Shown: positions 1-59,578 of the stretch, one piece after another
Layout: every line of letters begins with the position of its first letter
Position numbering within the stretch: position 1 is the first letter of the stretch
NCBI RefSeq assembly: GCF_001039355.2
Contig: NW_019773736.1
Coordinates: 405,600 to 469,599 of the forward strand
Direction of reading: 5' to 3'
Length of the DNA: 64,000 nucleotides
Source: Lingula anatina
Taxonomy: Eukaryota; Brachiopoda; Lingulata; Lingulida; Lingulidae
The notes under the pieces: generated by a model
Told to the model about the DNA's origin: nothing
The model's database searches: none
The model's input: only the letters and a program-made list of their open reading frames with translations
Program-made: the position numbers and the translations under genes

Positions 1-48342
<48,342 letters not shown>

Positions 48343-48639
48343 AACCTAGTGTAAATACCATAAATAACAAAATATTTTAGCTCTCACATATTTGGCATCA
48401 AGCGCCATAATCCAGGGCAAACTGTTTCGCAGAAGATATTTTAATTATAAGTTGAAAACCAAAAAATCTTAAGATGCTTCATCGTATTACAATTGTTTGT
48501 GGTTATTTTGTTTATCTAAATTTTCCTTTGTTTTTCTTCTTTTTTAGATGTTTATTAGTAGGGTTTTCGACAATTTTTTTCAGGAAAACAAAATGCGGTC
48601 TAGTTTCCGGTTTAAATTGTACTTCCGTTTGGATCAAGC
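48343..48639. promoter_or_regulatory. Shared divergent promoter of SMG1 and NOL11
   Basis: The two start codons are 297 bases apart on opposite strands. Two ETS-type GGAA cores sit near the NOL11 side: TTTCCGG at 48604-48610 and ACTTCCG at 48621-48627, a common signature of bidirectional housekeeping promoters. No TATA box is convincing. Confidence 0.5.
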
Positions 48640-50205
48640 ATGGTCGAGAGAGGATTCTTTTTGTGCACTGTTTCAAATGCACACAACCTTATCGCGGTGA
48701 CTAGGACCGCATCAGATTCAGATAATGTAATTGTCTCGTTTAAGAATGAAGGTGTTGCGATTTATAAGGTGAGACAAACGGCCAAGAAAAAGTTTTTAAT
48801 AATCTTAATGTATCCCACTGATCAAGTCCCTCTCTTTTTGAATGTGCTTAGGCTAAAGAGCCACTCCAAGGTTTATTTCTGCCAAAATAAATGTTTAGAG
48901 ATTCTCTGACCTGTAAAGCTTGTTGTATTTCCCAATTGAAACTGTAAAGACAATAAAACTCTTTATTTTAGATGGAAGTTAAAGTTTATCTGAAGCGTAC
49001 CTTGTGTTAAATTTTTTATCTAAAGAGTTAAAAGACTACTGCAGTACACGGCTACTAAGCATCCTTGGCTAATAGCCCTTGCTAGCTTGCAACGTCTGTA
49101 TTATACATGGCGCAGTGCCGCAATACAAAATACCCCAACTTTTTCTTTTGTGAAAACAAGGCAATGCGTGTGACTGCAGATACTGTTTTATTTGACTGGC
49201 TAGTCATTTAAACCTAAACTATTAAATTAAAAGTGGAATGAAACATCAAATGCTAGTGCAGGGATGAGTCAAGCAATAATTTGGAAGCATTCATTCCTGT
49301 GGAGTGGCTCTCAAACCTTTTACTTTGCACTTTTCTTCAGCTTTCTTTTGAAAAAATCTTTATATAAGTATGTACACTCTTGTTTTACTTTACAACATTT
49401 GGTTATTTCATGTGTATTGAACAATTGTTAAAGCCCTTCACATCATTATCATTATTGTCCCAAAGATTATAGACCACTTTTTTACTCATGTCTTATTTTA
49501 GATATCAGACCAGAAGGCTATATTGACATGGTCCACAAAGAAAGGACAGGAAATAACTAGCCCTACACATTACATGGGGGATGGAAGAACACTTATTACC
49601 GTGTTTAACAAACAGGTACCACCAATGGGAATGTATTGTACATAGAAAAAATTATGTACTGAAAAGAGGCTCATTGCACGCAAAATACACTAATGCCCCA
49701 GTGCACTTTTCATATAGCTTTAAACAGTGTACATTTTAACTTGGATGTTTTAAAATTAGTCAGTCAATTCATGTAATATCGTCACCATATATTTTACCAG
49801 TGATCCCTATGTTTTAATTTCTAATCCATCTGAAGCAGTGTCCCAGGTATAACCTGCCTATCAGTTCCATAATTTGGGTTAATGTTATATTTGTATATTC
49901 TGCATTGTGTTTATTTGAAAGAATTTTTAGAAAACTGGTTTTCACCTCATCTTAGTATTGTAAAGCAGGATCAACCGATTCAGTCACAGTGTATTACCAT
50001 AAAATATTAATGTAGTCTTTTTCTTCTACACCAGTATATAAGAATCTGGAACCAAGAGGATGCCCATATAGAACAGGGAAAGAAATATTCTGTTAGTATA
50101 AAGATGTATTTTGTAACATCTACAATTTGGTCAGAAATTTCAAAATCAGTATTGTATATTTTGAATAATATTTGCATGTTTTAAAATCTTATTGACAGTT
50201 ATAGG

Positions 50206-50239
<34 letters not shown>

Positions 50240-53200
50240 AAAAAGTTATTTCATATAGCACAGGTAAAATTCTCAGATGTATAATTGTAATGAACAAAAG
50301 CAAGTTGAAAATTGGACCTTTTGTGAATGTCAATTTGACATGAATTTTTTTCTTCTTCAGGGTAAAGGTTCAATTTACAAAACACTTTGTTTGCCCACTG
50401 TAGATGAACCTGTAATTGTATTTGAAAATGGTGCAGTGACCCAGCTCGCAGATTTAAAAGATCCTCCAGACCCTGTATTATATGATGATGAAAACATTTT
50501 ATACTGCGATGGAGGTGGACATGATGGCAAAAGTTATGTGCTAGTTTTATCAAGAAGAGAAGTGTCAGGAAAGGTATTGAACTTTTTCAACCTGTCTCTG
50601 TATTTTGCTTATATATATCTGTAAGTTTAGGTGTAACTGTCTTTGTACAAATTTTGCTTTTTAACGGCAATTTACTAATGGCATAAAATTATTGATTTGA
50701 CTGACTTTCTTCCATTTTAAATTTTAAGATGACTAGCTTTTAAAATTTTGAGGGTTTTTAGAAAGGAGAGAGTTATTAAATATTATATTTAACTATATAT
50801 TTATTGCTATTGCAAGTCTTTTTCAGAATTGTATTGACTATTTAAAAGCTCTCAGCAGAGACGCCACATTTACTTTATAGAATACTACTTTACATATATA
50901 TTTTAGTTTGTAATAAGGGCTCTAGTGCACTGGATTGCTGTGAATAGTGGCAGTAAAATGTCAGAAAGCCAACTTCAGTCAGAAGCTGGGGATCTGTTGA
51001 GCTTTTGTTTAATGGACAAGAAGTCACCACCTGAATTTCTTACATTATGTAAGTTACCTTTATGATATTTTTATTTGTTTTTTTAACCTAGGTTGTATGA
51101 AAGGGTGTATAATTTCAGTAAGTTGTAAAAAGCATCCATTACGTGATAATTACATAAACAGAAAAGGATACTAGCAAAATTGAGTCACTAAGAGCTTATA
51201 AATTAATCTTTTTCTTTATACCAAGTTGAAATAAATTCTTGAAGCTGCTCTCAATTACGTATGTATTACATCATGACGAATAAACCAAAATATTTTTTTC
51301 ATGATAAAATGATTTAAAAGTATTTTACAATTCATTTGTTTTGAATAAAGGGTCTGATGGAAGTTTGAGGTCTACAAGGTTAACTGGCTCCTTAGACCAC
51401 ACTGTGAAACTCCACAACATACCCGATATAACCCCCAGCTCACGGATGTGCTCAGTTGGTGAGAACCATGTAGCAGTCTCAAGTTTAAAAGCTGGTGAAA
51501 ATGGCGAAGGTGTGTAATTCAAGTTCACAGTCCCTGTGGATGTGTTTGAAAACAATAATTTGTTATGTATAATACAACATATGTACTTATTAAAAGCATA
51601 GAAAACAAAAACTAAATAAAATGAGCCATTAGACATGGGGTAGTTCTTTTTGTCAATGCTAAGGAGTATTAATATGCAGCATGATTTAATGTTTCTTACC
51701 ACATGAAATGATTACTTTTTCAGAGAGGATAGGTTTATGGAATGTCAAGTTTGGCACCTTACATTCAACTCAAACTTTGCCAACTAAAATGGATGAAGAT
51801 AAAAGGGTAAGACTGATATAATTTAGATTTAAATGTTTTATACCTACTTTTCTGGAAATGCTTTTAGCATATTTCTAAACATATGGAAGGAATAATTACC
51901 CTATCTTATATGCGCTTAAGCTTTCCTCAGTTAGTTAAAGAAGTGATCAGTACTACGATTATAAGTTACCATGAAACAAAAAGCATTCATGGACTGCAGA
52001 GATACGTCAATTTAAATAGACACATACATTTTCTACCATTTCAGATATTCTGTGCAGGCAGCCACATTTTTGCACTATGTGGCAAAAGTATATATGCATT
52101 TCCCTACACCTGCCCTTCTTCTGATCTGGCCACCTCACTGGGAAAATATACAACACTGAGGGATCTCAAGGAAACACTGGTTCCCAAGGGCACTGCCTGG
52201 GAGGGTAGGAATGTAGTGAGTAAATTATATTGTACATTAGTTCTTTTTTTTTTTAATCAGTTTATAACAAATCAAGGCTTGTTATGACTCTACGTATAAT
52301 ACTACTTTAGGATACAATTTGTTACCAGAATTTACACCTCAAATAATTGAAATATTTCTAGATGCATTGTACTTCTGGATTTTTTTTCAAACACAGTTTT
52401 AGTATTGCTGCTCAAAGTTTCATGTTGATTTTCATTATTTATATGGCACTTTTTACAGATTTTACAAGAAAGTCTAAACCAGAATGCTCTTAGTGTATTG
52501 GAACAACTTGTTGATGCAAAGAAGGTAAATTCTTAATTCTGTCCTGTTGTCCTGTCCAGCATCTTGAATATTTATTCTAGTCCTAGTAATAGTGTGAACA
52601 ATTATTTCATATATTAACATCCACTAAAATAATTTCCTTAATGTTAATTGTACATTCATTCAAGATTTTTCCATACTTGATTTTTCATTCATTTTTACCT
52701 CCACATGGCATTTGATTTTTGATTAATTCATGTAAAATCATTTAATTTTTGATTATTGCATATAAAATCTTTGATGTAGCCATTGATGTTGGATTTCATT
52801 TGAGGTGTATCATTGAATTGTTCCCCTTTTCCAGACTCCAACAGCTAAAAGCTTCACATCGGCATTTAACACGTTGACGAAGAATACAAAGAAAAACCAA
52901 TGGCAGGAACTTGCTTCTAGTTTGCAAATGTCCAAGCTCATTAAAAGGATATCAGAGGAGACCAGATTCTGGCCACAGCAAGAGATAAAGCAATTAGTAT
53001 TGCTTGGAGCAGTGCCAAGTGGTCTGGTTTCCACACTTATTTCTGTTGTGGTGTCACACGAAGACTTATCAGTGTTATTGGATTGCCATAACCACCTGAC
53101 AGATATTCCTGAACCAGCTATTGTACAATGTCTTAAATTTTATCTGAAGTGAGTCCTGAAATGAATGTCTTGTAATAAGTGGACCATTTTCTTTGTATTC

Positions 53201-55051
53201 ACCTTGAATTGTATTTATAAATGTGTAGTGTGTTGGTGTTTTAAAGGAATATATACAAGAAAAGTAAAAGAAAGACTTGTTCAATGGGTTATTGAAACCA
53301 TTATTAGGTTTAAATTATTGGTTGTAACCTAAGTTTCCATCAGAAGTTATATATTTGATTATTTCTAAGTTTTAGATATCCTGCTCACTCACTGTAAGTT
53401 ATAATAGTCTTAAGGTCAGGAATGAAGGTGGTTAACATTTAATTCACTTTTACCCACTTGTTGTTTCATGACAGGTGAATGAATGCATTATCTTTCACAG
53501 GCAAGAAGAAGCTACGTTTTCCAGATGTACAAAACAGCTTCAGCAGCTGGGCTCCAGCAGTCTTATAGAGAACAACAGAAGTAATTTAGAACCCCCATTT
53601 GGGTCTGAAAAGGCAGCATTTATGTATCTTTTTACAAAGTGATGTCTGCACTTAAGTGCCTCAATTTACATACAATTAGGAAAGTTTATAGTTATCAAAC
53701 CTGTGGAGAAAGTCAATGATATATGATTGCACCATTTAGGTGTATTGATTTTTGTTTGAATTTAACCTTGATACAAATTCAACAACACTTTATTAGAAAT
53801 TGTGCATTTTTTACTTAAAAGTTTTTTTTTAAAAAAAAGCAGAAAACTGCTTATTTCAATATTTTAAACACTTTTCCTTAACAGAATTCAAGCAACTTGA
53901 TCCTAACCTCTGTGTATAATGATGTGTTCATATTGGACAGCTTAAGGGCAATAGACTTTGACCAAGTGCTGGTAAGTATTTTATGACAGAAAATGGCTTG
54001 TCATCACCTTGTACAACTTTTTATGAAGTCTTACTCCATTTATTTTTATTGGTTCTGTTGATAAATTTTTTGTGCTATGTAAATTTATACATTTTACATG
54101 GACTTATATTGATTCAATTTAGTAAGTTGGTTTTTTAAGCAGTTTGTTTTGAGTACATATTTTCCTAGTTCTTTTGTCAGTTTAAGATATTTTGATTTGA
54201 TTTTAATTATTTTCCAGTTACTGATGAAGTACCTTTTCTACCAGTTAAGCTCACTTTCAGCTGCCCTAGCCACCCACAAAAGTGGATCCAGGTGGCAACC
54301 ATCATTGATGCAGGTATTTCTATCCTTTAAAGAATTCATATACTATGGAAAAGTAATTCAGCATAACTATCATTCTTTCCTTTGAAATCCCATTGCAAAT
54401 TCCTCTATATATTCAAAACATTTTATGATATGGCTCAGTGAATTAAAAAATCATGAGCTAGTCTTGGGTTTACTATTGTTTGTTGCTCAGACTGTGATTC
54501 ACAATTACTGGTATCTAAAACAACATGCTAATTGAGACATTATTTCCACACTCACAAATTAATGGTATTGTCGAGTAATCAACATTTGAAGTACCTTAAT
54601 TAGATATATCATGTATATATCATTATATTATTAGGTGGTGGATTGGCTTAGCTTGCTATTGGATGCACATTGCCAACAACTGATTCTGTCACCAGATGCT
54701 AGAACATTGCTAGCTGATCTGCACCAAGTAGTAGAAAGCCAGGTATTGTAGAGTTTCACATCATGACATATCTATTATTAATTGTGAAGTATTTTAATTT
54801 AACAGAATTCAATGAAAACTATTTATATCAATATAAATTTCCAAGTATAGATGTTCTTCCCAGAGGAATAATAAGTGGGTATAGTGGGTATCTGAATATA
54901 AAATTGACTATTTCCTCTCTTATTACAGGTTCAGTTTTATGATGAGCTGGTGAGTCTAGAAGCTATATTATCACAGCTGAAGCAGAAATGCGGCCTGCCT
55001 AAAAAACAGTGTGTTGGACTCTACAGTATAGAAGTTCTTCATATATTATAG
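48640..55051 (+). CDS. NOL11: NOL11, nucleolar protein 11 (t-UTP / SSU processome factor)
   Basis: NOL11 works with UTP4 in the t-UTP complex for Pol I transcription and early 18S pre-rRNA processing. Fifteen exons join in frame to 663 residues (human 719): 48640-48768, 49502-49615, 50035-50091, 50361-50573, 50907-51048, 51351-51509, 51724-51806, 52045-52215, 52459-52524, 52835-53148, 53501-53638, 53893-53971, 54218-54313, 54635-54742, 54929-55051. The N-terminal half has beta-propeller-like strands (ILTWSTKKGQEITSP, YIRIWNQED). The C-terminal half is helical and ends GLYSIEVLHIL, closely matching the GLYSIEVLELF end of the human protein. MVERGFF is the first in-frame Met after the promoter region. 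The junction of exons 11 and 12 is the least certain (see findings). An AATAAA lies about 245 bases past the stop. Confidence 0.93.
50209..50237. repeat. Poly(T) tract in a NOL11 intron
   Basis: Twenty-nine T in a row between exons 3 and 4. Confidence 0.95.
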
Positions 55052-55295
55052 CTCCTCCCATACCTTAGGCACTGTAACAACTTTCAGTACAATGAACGAT
55101 TAATGCATTTTTGAATGTTAAGTATTTTACTAAAAAGCTGAGGGGCTTTTGTCATCGACAGGTACACCTGTGCTGTAAACCGTGTGGTGTAAGGATTTGC
55201 GATGGATAAGGCGAATTAAAGATTGATACATAGTAATCCTAAAGGTTATGCCAAGTGTTTGTAATGAAATGGATACAAAAAATAACCAAATGTTG

Positions 55296-55301
55296 AATAA
55301 A
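55296..55301 (+). terminator. NOL11: Poly(A) signal of NOL11
   Basis: Canonical AATAAA about 245 bases downstream of the NOL11 stop codon, in an AT-rich 3' flank. Confidence 0.6.
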
Positions 55302-56416
55302 AATTTCATTTTAATAGTATGAATTTAAACGAAAGATTTTCTTTAATGATGTTTTCTTAATATCCAACATTGATCAATACATTTTTGATTGTTTGAAAAA
55401 TACATTCTCCGTTTTAACAATCATCGAAAACCTTTTTTTTTGTATTTTTTTACAATAATAAATGCAACAGTTTCTTTATCACGGTTCTTGAACAGTTTCT
55501 ATGAATGCTTTTATGCTTCAAAGAAAAGATAATGACACTCCCAATAATGTCATGGGAAATGTCAAAAACGATTGAAGGATGATATAAAGTTAATAACAAG
55601 GCCAATCCCATAGTTTTAGTCTGGTTCAAAAACTGCTTATCAAACTAAGAAAGAAAATCATGTGTTACCTAGGATTGATACCAAATTCTACTATGGTTTT
55701 GGGGACAATTGATTATACTCAACTGCGTTCAATCAAACCCTATTCAAACTTAAGAGGCCTTCATACACTCAAAACTACACTTTGATCTCAGAATTGAATA
55801 TTCCTCACATAAAACATTGATTAAAATATAAATTCAATACACTTAAACATTTTCTCTGTTGGGAACAATTTGTGTCATGCATTTCTCTATTTCAAGGGCC
55901 TTTACAGTACGCACCAATTCAATAACCACCTTCCATATAACCTTAACAACCTGCTTAAATGGTTAAATACCACAATAAAGCAGCAATGGTTTCAATGAAA
56001 TGCCCTTCTTTTAATGTGCTGTTTTTGGTTTTACTATTTACAAACATGACACATTGCCATAAGTTTCAGGGCCATTTTTCTCAACAGTTTTCAGTGTAAG
56101 TGTGTCTCCAATCTAGTTCAGTGGAGTATTGTTCTGAAGAAAACTAATACTTTTCAAGAATGAAACCCTTATTATAATTCTCTTGGAAGTTGGTTTCTGT
56201 GACTTACTTATTTGGCTGACAGTCTCATAGCTAACAGAAACTAAAGCCTGTTTTAATATGACTCTCCAGTGCACTGAATGTATTTTGTACATTCTCCTTT
56301 TTGTTAATATTACAATGAATTGAACATCAGTCTTTTTGTATATACTCCTCTGTAATGAGTACTTGATGTTTTTCAGTTATCAATCTTTCTTCCACCCAGA
56401 ACATCTCCCAAAATAC
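55302..56416. other. Convergent intergenic / 3' UTR region between NOL11 and TXN2
   Basis: NOL11 and TXN2 converge here. No coding signal, RNA gene or repeat array is visible; part of this is presumably the TXN2 3' UTR. Confidence 0.6.
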
Positions 56417-57792
56417 TTAATATAACTTCCGTATAAAACTTTGGATGATGTCATCATCAACAAGACCCATGAACTTATCAACAGATTGGCCATTCTTAAT
56501 GGCAACAACTGTGGGGACTGCAGTCACCTGAAACAGCACAACAGAAAATCATACGTGAGAAACGTTAAACAGCTGTTCACTAAGAAAACTGACGATTTCA
56601 TTTTATGCATTTGCAAATTTCATCCCAATACAGACCACTTTATTGACTCGTTTCAATTCTTTTTTTTTTTTCAGAAATACACGTTTCACTTGCACCCCCC
56701 CCCCCCCTCCTTGACCAAAACATTTCATAGCTTTTCATTGTTTTCCCCCTTATTTCAACATTTCTACAAATAAAAGATGATTTTGTTTAAGTTAAAGTGT
56801 GGTTTTTTCAAATTAGCAGACTCTAAATATTTTTATCAACAAGCCCCAGGACTTAACATTTCCTTTATTTGCAAATTCTCATGACTAAAGCAGAGCAGAC
56901 AGTAAAATAGTCTTTATATGCAATACTGTACAATACATACCCCATAATTAATTGCTATGTCCGACATTTCATCAATGTCAACCTTTGCAAGAAGAACTTT
57001 GCCCTCTTCTGCTGCCACCAAGGATTCTAACCTGGGTGCTAGAAGCTTGCACGGCCCACACCACCTGGAAATAGGTTTTTCACAGTGGAGAACAGTTCCA
57101 CGAATCACTCTGTGGCCCTGGTTGAGGGTAGGTGTGCACCACAAGTCACATAATAGGGCATATATTCACTACTATGAAAAATATGGTACAAATGTTGTTG
57201 TTGGTAAAAAATAACAGCACTCAGTATATAATAAACCCATGAAATCACATCTTAAGAAGCCTTTGCACAGACCACAAGCATAACTCAGACAATTCAATTT
57301 TAACTGATAAAACCAATTACAACAAAGTATTTCTTTAACAATATGAAAAATAAATAAATTTATATCTCACTAACTGCAAAGTTATGATATTCACAAAATG
57401 ATCATTTCTTTTATTCACATAACATCAATTAAATATCCTGATTATTCATACAATGCATTTTCAATGTTAAAAATAAATCCTCTCTTTAAAGTGAAATGAT
57501 AATCAGACAAACACACTTACCCAGCATGAAAATCTACAATCACAGGCAATTTTTCAGATTTTTTAAGAACATCCTGTTTAAAATGTTCATCATCCTGAAT
57601 ATTGATCATGTACTCTTTGCCTGATTTTGGCATGGACGTTGATATGGTTGCAATCTGTGTTCTACATGTAGTAGTTTGTTTTGTCAGCAGAGAGCCATTG
57701 TTTTGTGCAGTACGAGTGGTGGCTATGTACAGTCTTGAGCAGAGGCTTTGTCTCAGTCCAGGGCATTGCCTGAGGAAAGACCTAAATGCCAT
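56417..57792 (-). CDS. TXN2: TXN2, mitochondrial thioredoxin
   Basis: Small disulfide oxidoreductase of the mitochondrial matrix, reduced by thioredoxin reductase 2 and supplying electrons to peroxiredoxin 3. Three coding exons (57521-57792, 56941-57064, 56417-56527) give 168 residues (human 166). The first ~60 residues form an Arg/Ser-rich leader without acidic residues (MAFRSFLRQCPGLRQSLCSR), typical of a matrix import signal. The redox motif WCGPC (about 92-96) is split from the preceding FHAG by intron 1. The cis-proline loop is VTAVPTVVAIKNG. All catalytic residues are intact. A CAG acceptor 4 bases before the start codon and a donor at 58640 indicate a 5'-UTR intron. Confidence 0.95.
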
Positions 57793-57886
57793 CCCTGAAA
57801 ACGAAAAATGAATTTTGTTACATTGTGGGGGCTTACAGTTGTATGCAATGAAAAAATCAGACCTCAAAATAAAAGTTGCACTCGAA

Positions 57887-57894
57887 TGACGTCA
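57887..57894. promoter_or_regulatory. Perfect CRE palindrome
   Basis: TGACGTCA, the full ATF/CREB consensus, lies in the predicted 5'-UTR intron of TXN2 about 95 bases upstream of its start codon. Confidence 0.4.
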
Positions 57895-58640
57895 TGTTCC
57901 AATACCAATGTTGTTTTCAAAGATTTTATACACAGATGCAGTTAAAGTCTGAACAAATTTGTCTGATTAAATGATTATGTCACAGTCACTATCAATATTG
58001 TTTGCCCAAAAGCTGTCAGGCTGTTTTTGTTATACTTCAAATTTATTGCATTATTTGATTTCATATCAGTACAAGCCAAGCACAAAAATCAAGCACTATT
58101 GGCTAATTTCTTCAAATGTTCTCCCATTTTTATTTTTGCATGTATTTCAATCTGTACCTTTTGCCCAATATAATCATCTTTTACTGGTACTTATGTTTTA
58201 GTTGTAAAAAAAAGCCTCAACATGAATTACATAATAAGGTGCTAATATTTCTGTGTTTTTGTTCTGTTTGTTTATTCTGTAGCTGTGACCTACATGTAGT
58301 TGTGGCATCCTAGCTAGCTTATCTGACACTAACAATGCACACGTATAGCGAGGTTTAACTTCATTTCGAATGCATGGCCATTTTGAAATTATGTAGTCTT
58401 ACAGGTGCCATACTCAATTTATTGAATCACGCTTTTTTTAGTCGTATACTATCTATATATGCCGTGCAAGGTGATTTTGGGATCTAGATTCCTTCTGTCT
58501 GTTGAACTTTACTTGACCCTCGACTTCTCAGGCTCTCGTCTGGTATCTGTACATTGCAAAAAAAATAGTATTCTACTGTTCTAGACTTATGTGCGTGAGT
58601 AATAGTTTCTGCTCAACTACTCTTGGAAGATCATGCTTAC

Positions 58641-58705
58641 CTGTTGTGTAAGGTGACGAAATAATATCAAAACATTTACACGTGAAGTTTAGGCACAGTT
58701 ACCCC
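58641..58705 (-). other. TXN2: Probable 5' untranslated exon of TXN2
   Basis: The minus strand reads CACAACAG followed by gtaagc at 58640, a strong donor. It can splice to the acceptor just upstream of the TXN2 start codon. The upstream limit is a guess, set by the CRE-like cluster that follows. Confidence 0.5.
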
Positions 58706-58850
58706 TGCGCAGGACGTCATCAATTTATGACGTACGTCATCAAAATCGGGCACCTGCCCTTTCCGCGAAGCAAAATTCTCCTTAGCAACTAAGAAGGTTT
58801 GGACATGGCTGCCATGTGAAAGCTGTTGCTCTGCATATTGGATATATATG
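58706..58850. promoter_or_regulatory. Divergent promoter of TXN2 and the coiled-coil gene, with CRE-like sites
   Basis: Three TGACGT/ACGTCA half-sites occur within about 32 bases (58710-58741), two of them as TGACGTACGTCA. Such sites bind ATF/CREB-family factors. A slightly GC-richer stretch follows (58745-58775). The plus-strand gene's first, non-coding exon probably starts near 58800, with a gtaaga donor at about 58850. TSS positions are inferred. Confidence 0.5.
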
Positions 58851-59242
58851 TAAGAAATGTGTTTTATTCCGACCATTTGATACTCACAAGTTACTAAAGA
58901 CTATAAGTTTTATAATATGACGTTTTTCTAGAAAACTGAAAACATTCGTATAGCAGCCTTAATATTAGATTTGTTTATTTGAACTATTCCTTTGCAAAAT
59001 GCAGAGGTTTTACAAACGTCCTATAATTATTTATAGTGGTTGTAGTACTTTAGGTAAGTATCATAGATTCAATAATATGTATTCCAACTTCAGATGGGTT
59101 TAGTCCTTTTCCACAATCCTGGATGCTGAAGTAGTGATGGCAAGATAAACATATGGAAATTTTATCAAACACTATGTACATGAGTATTGAATTTAATGTT
59201 TATATTAATTTCAGATTATTTTCCAGAAGTAAATTAGCTACT

Positions 59243-59539
59243 ATGGCAGCCACTAGTGCCCAGACAAAGCCAGCAGCAGGAAGGTCATGGCTTGACTTCC
59301 GTAGTAAAAAAACAGAAGCAAATCCCAAAAACACACTTTTTGGAAGTGTTTTGGAGCGCCAGGATAAAGAGTCTCTGCAGCAGTTGGAAAAAATAGACGT
59401 CAAAGCATATGAACAACAAGAGCTTCAAAAGAAAGAACAGCAGAGGAGAAGGGCAAGAGCCCAGCCTGAGCTGCCAGAACACTTAAAGAAAAACCTTCCA
59501 GGTACATTTTTGATACTTCAAAAAATTTTTATATATCCT

Positions 59540-59578
<39 letters not shown>

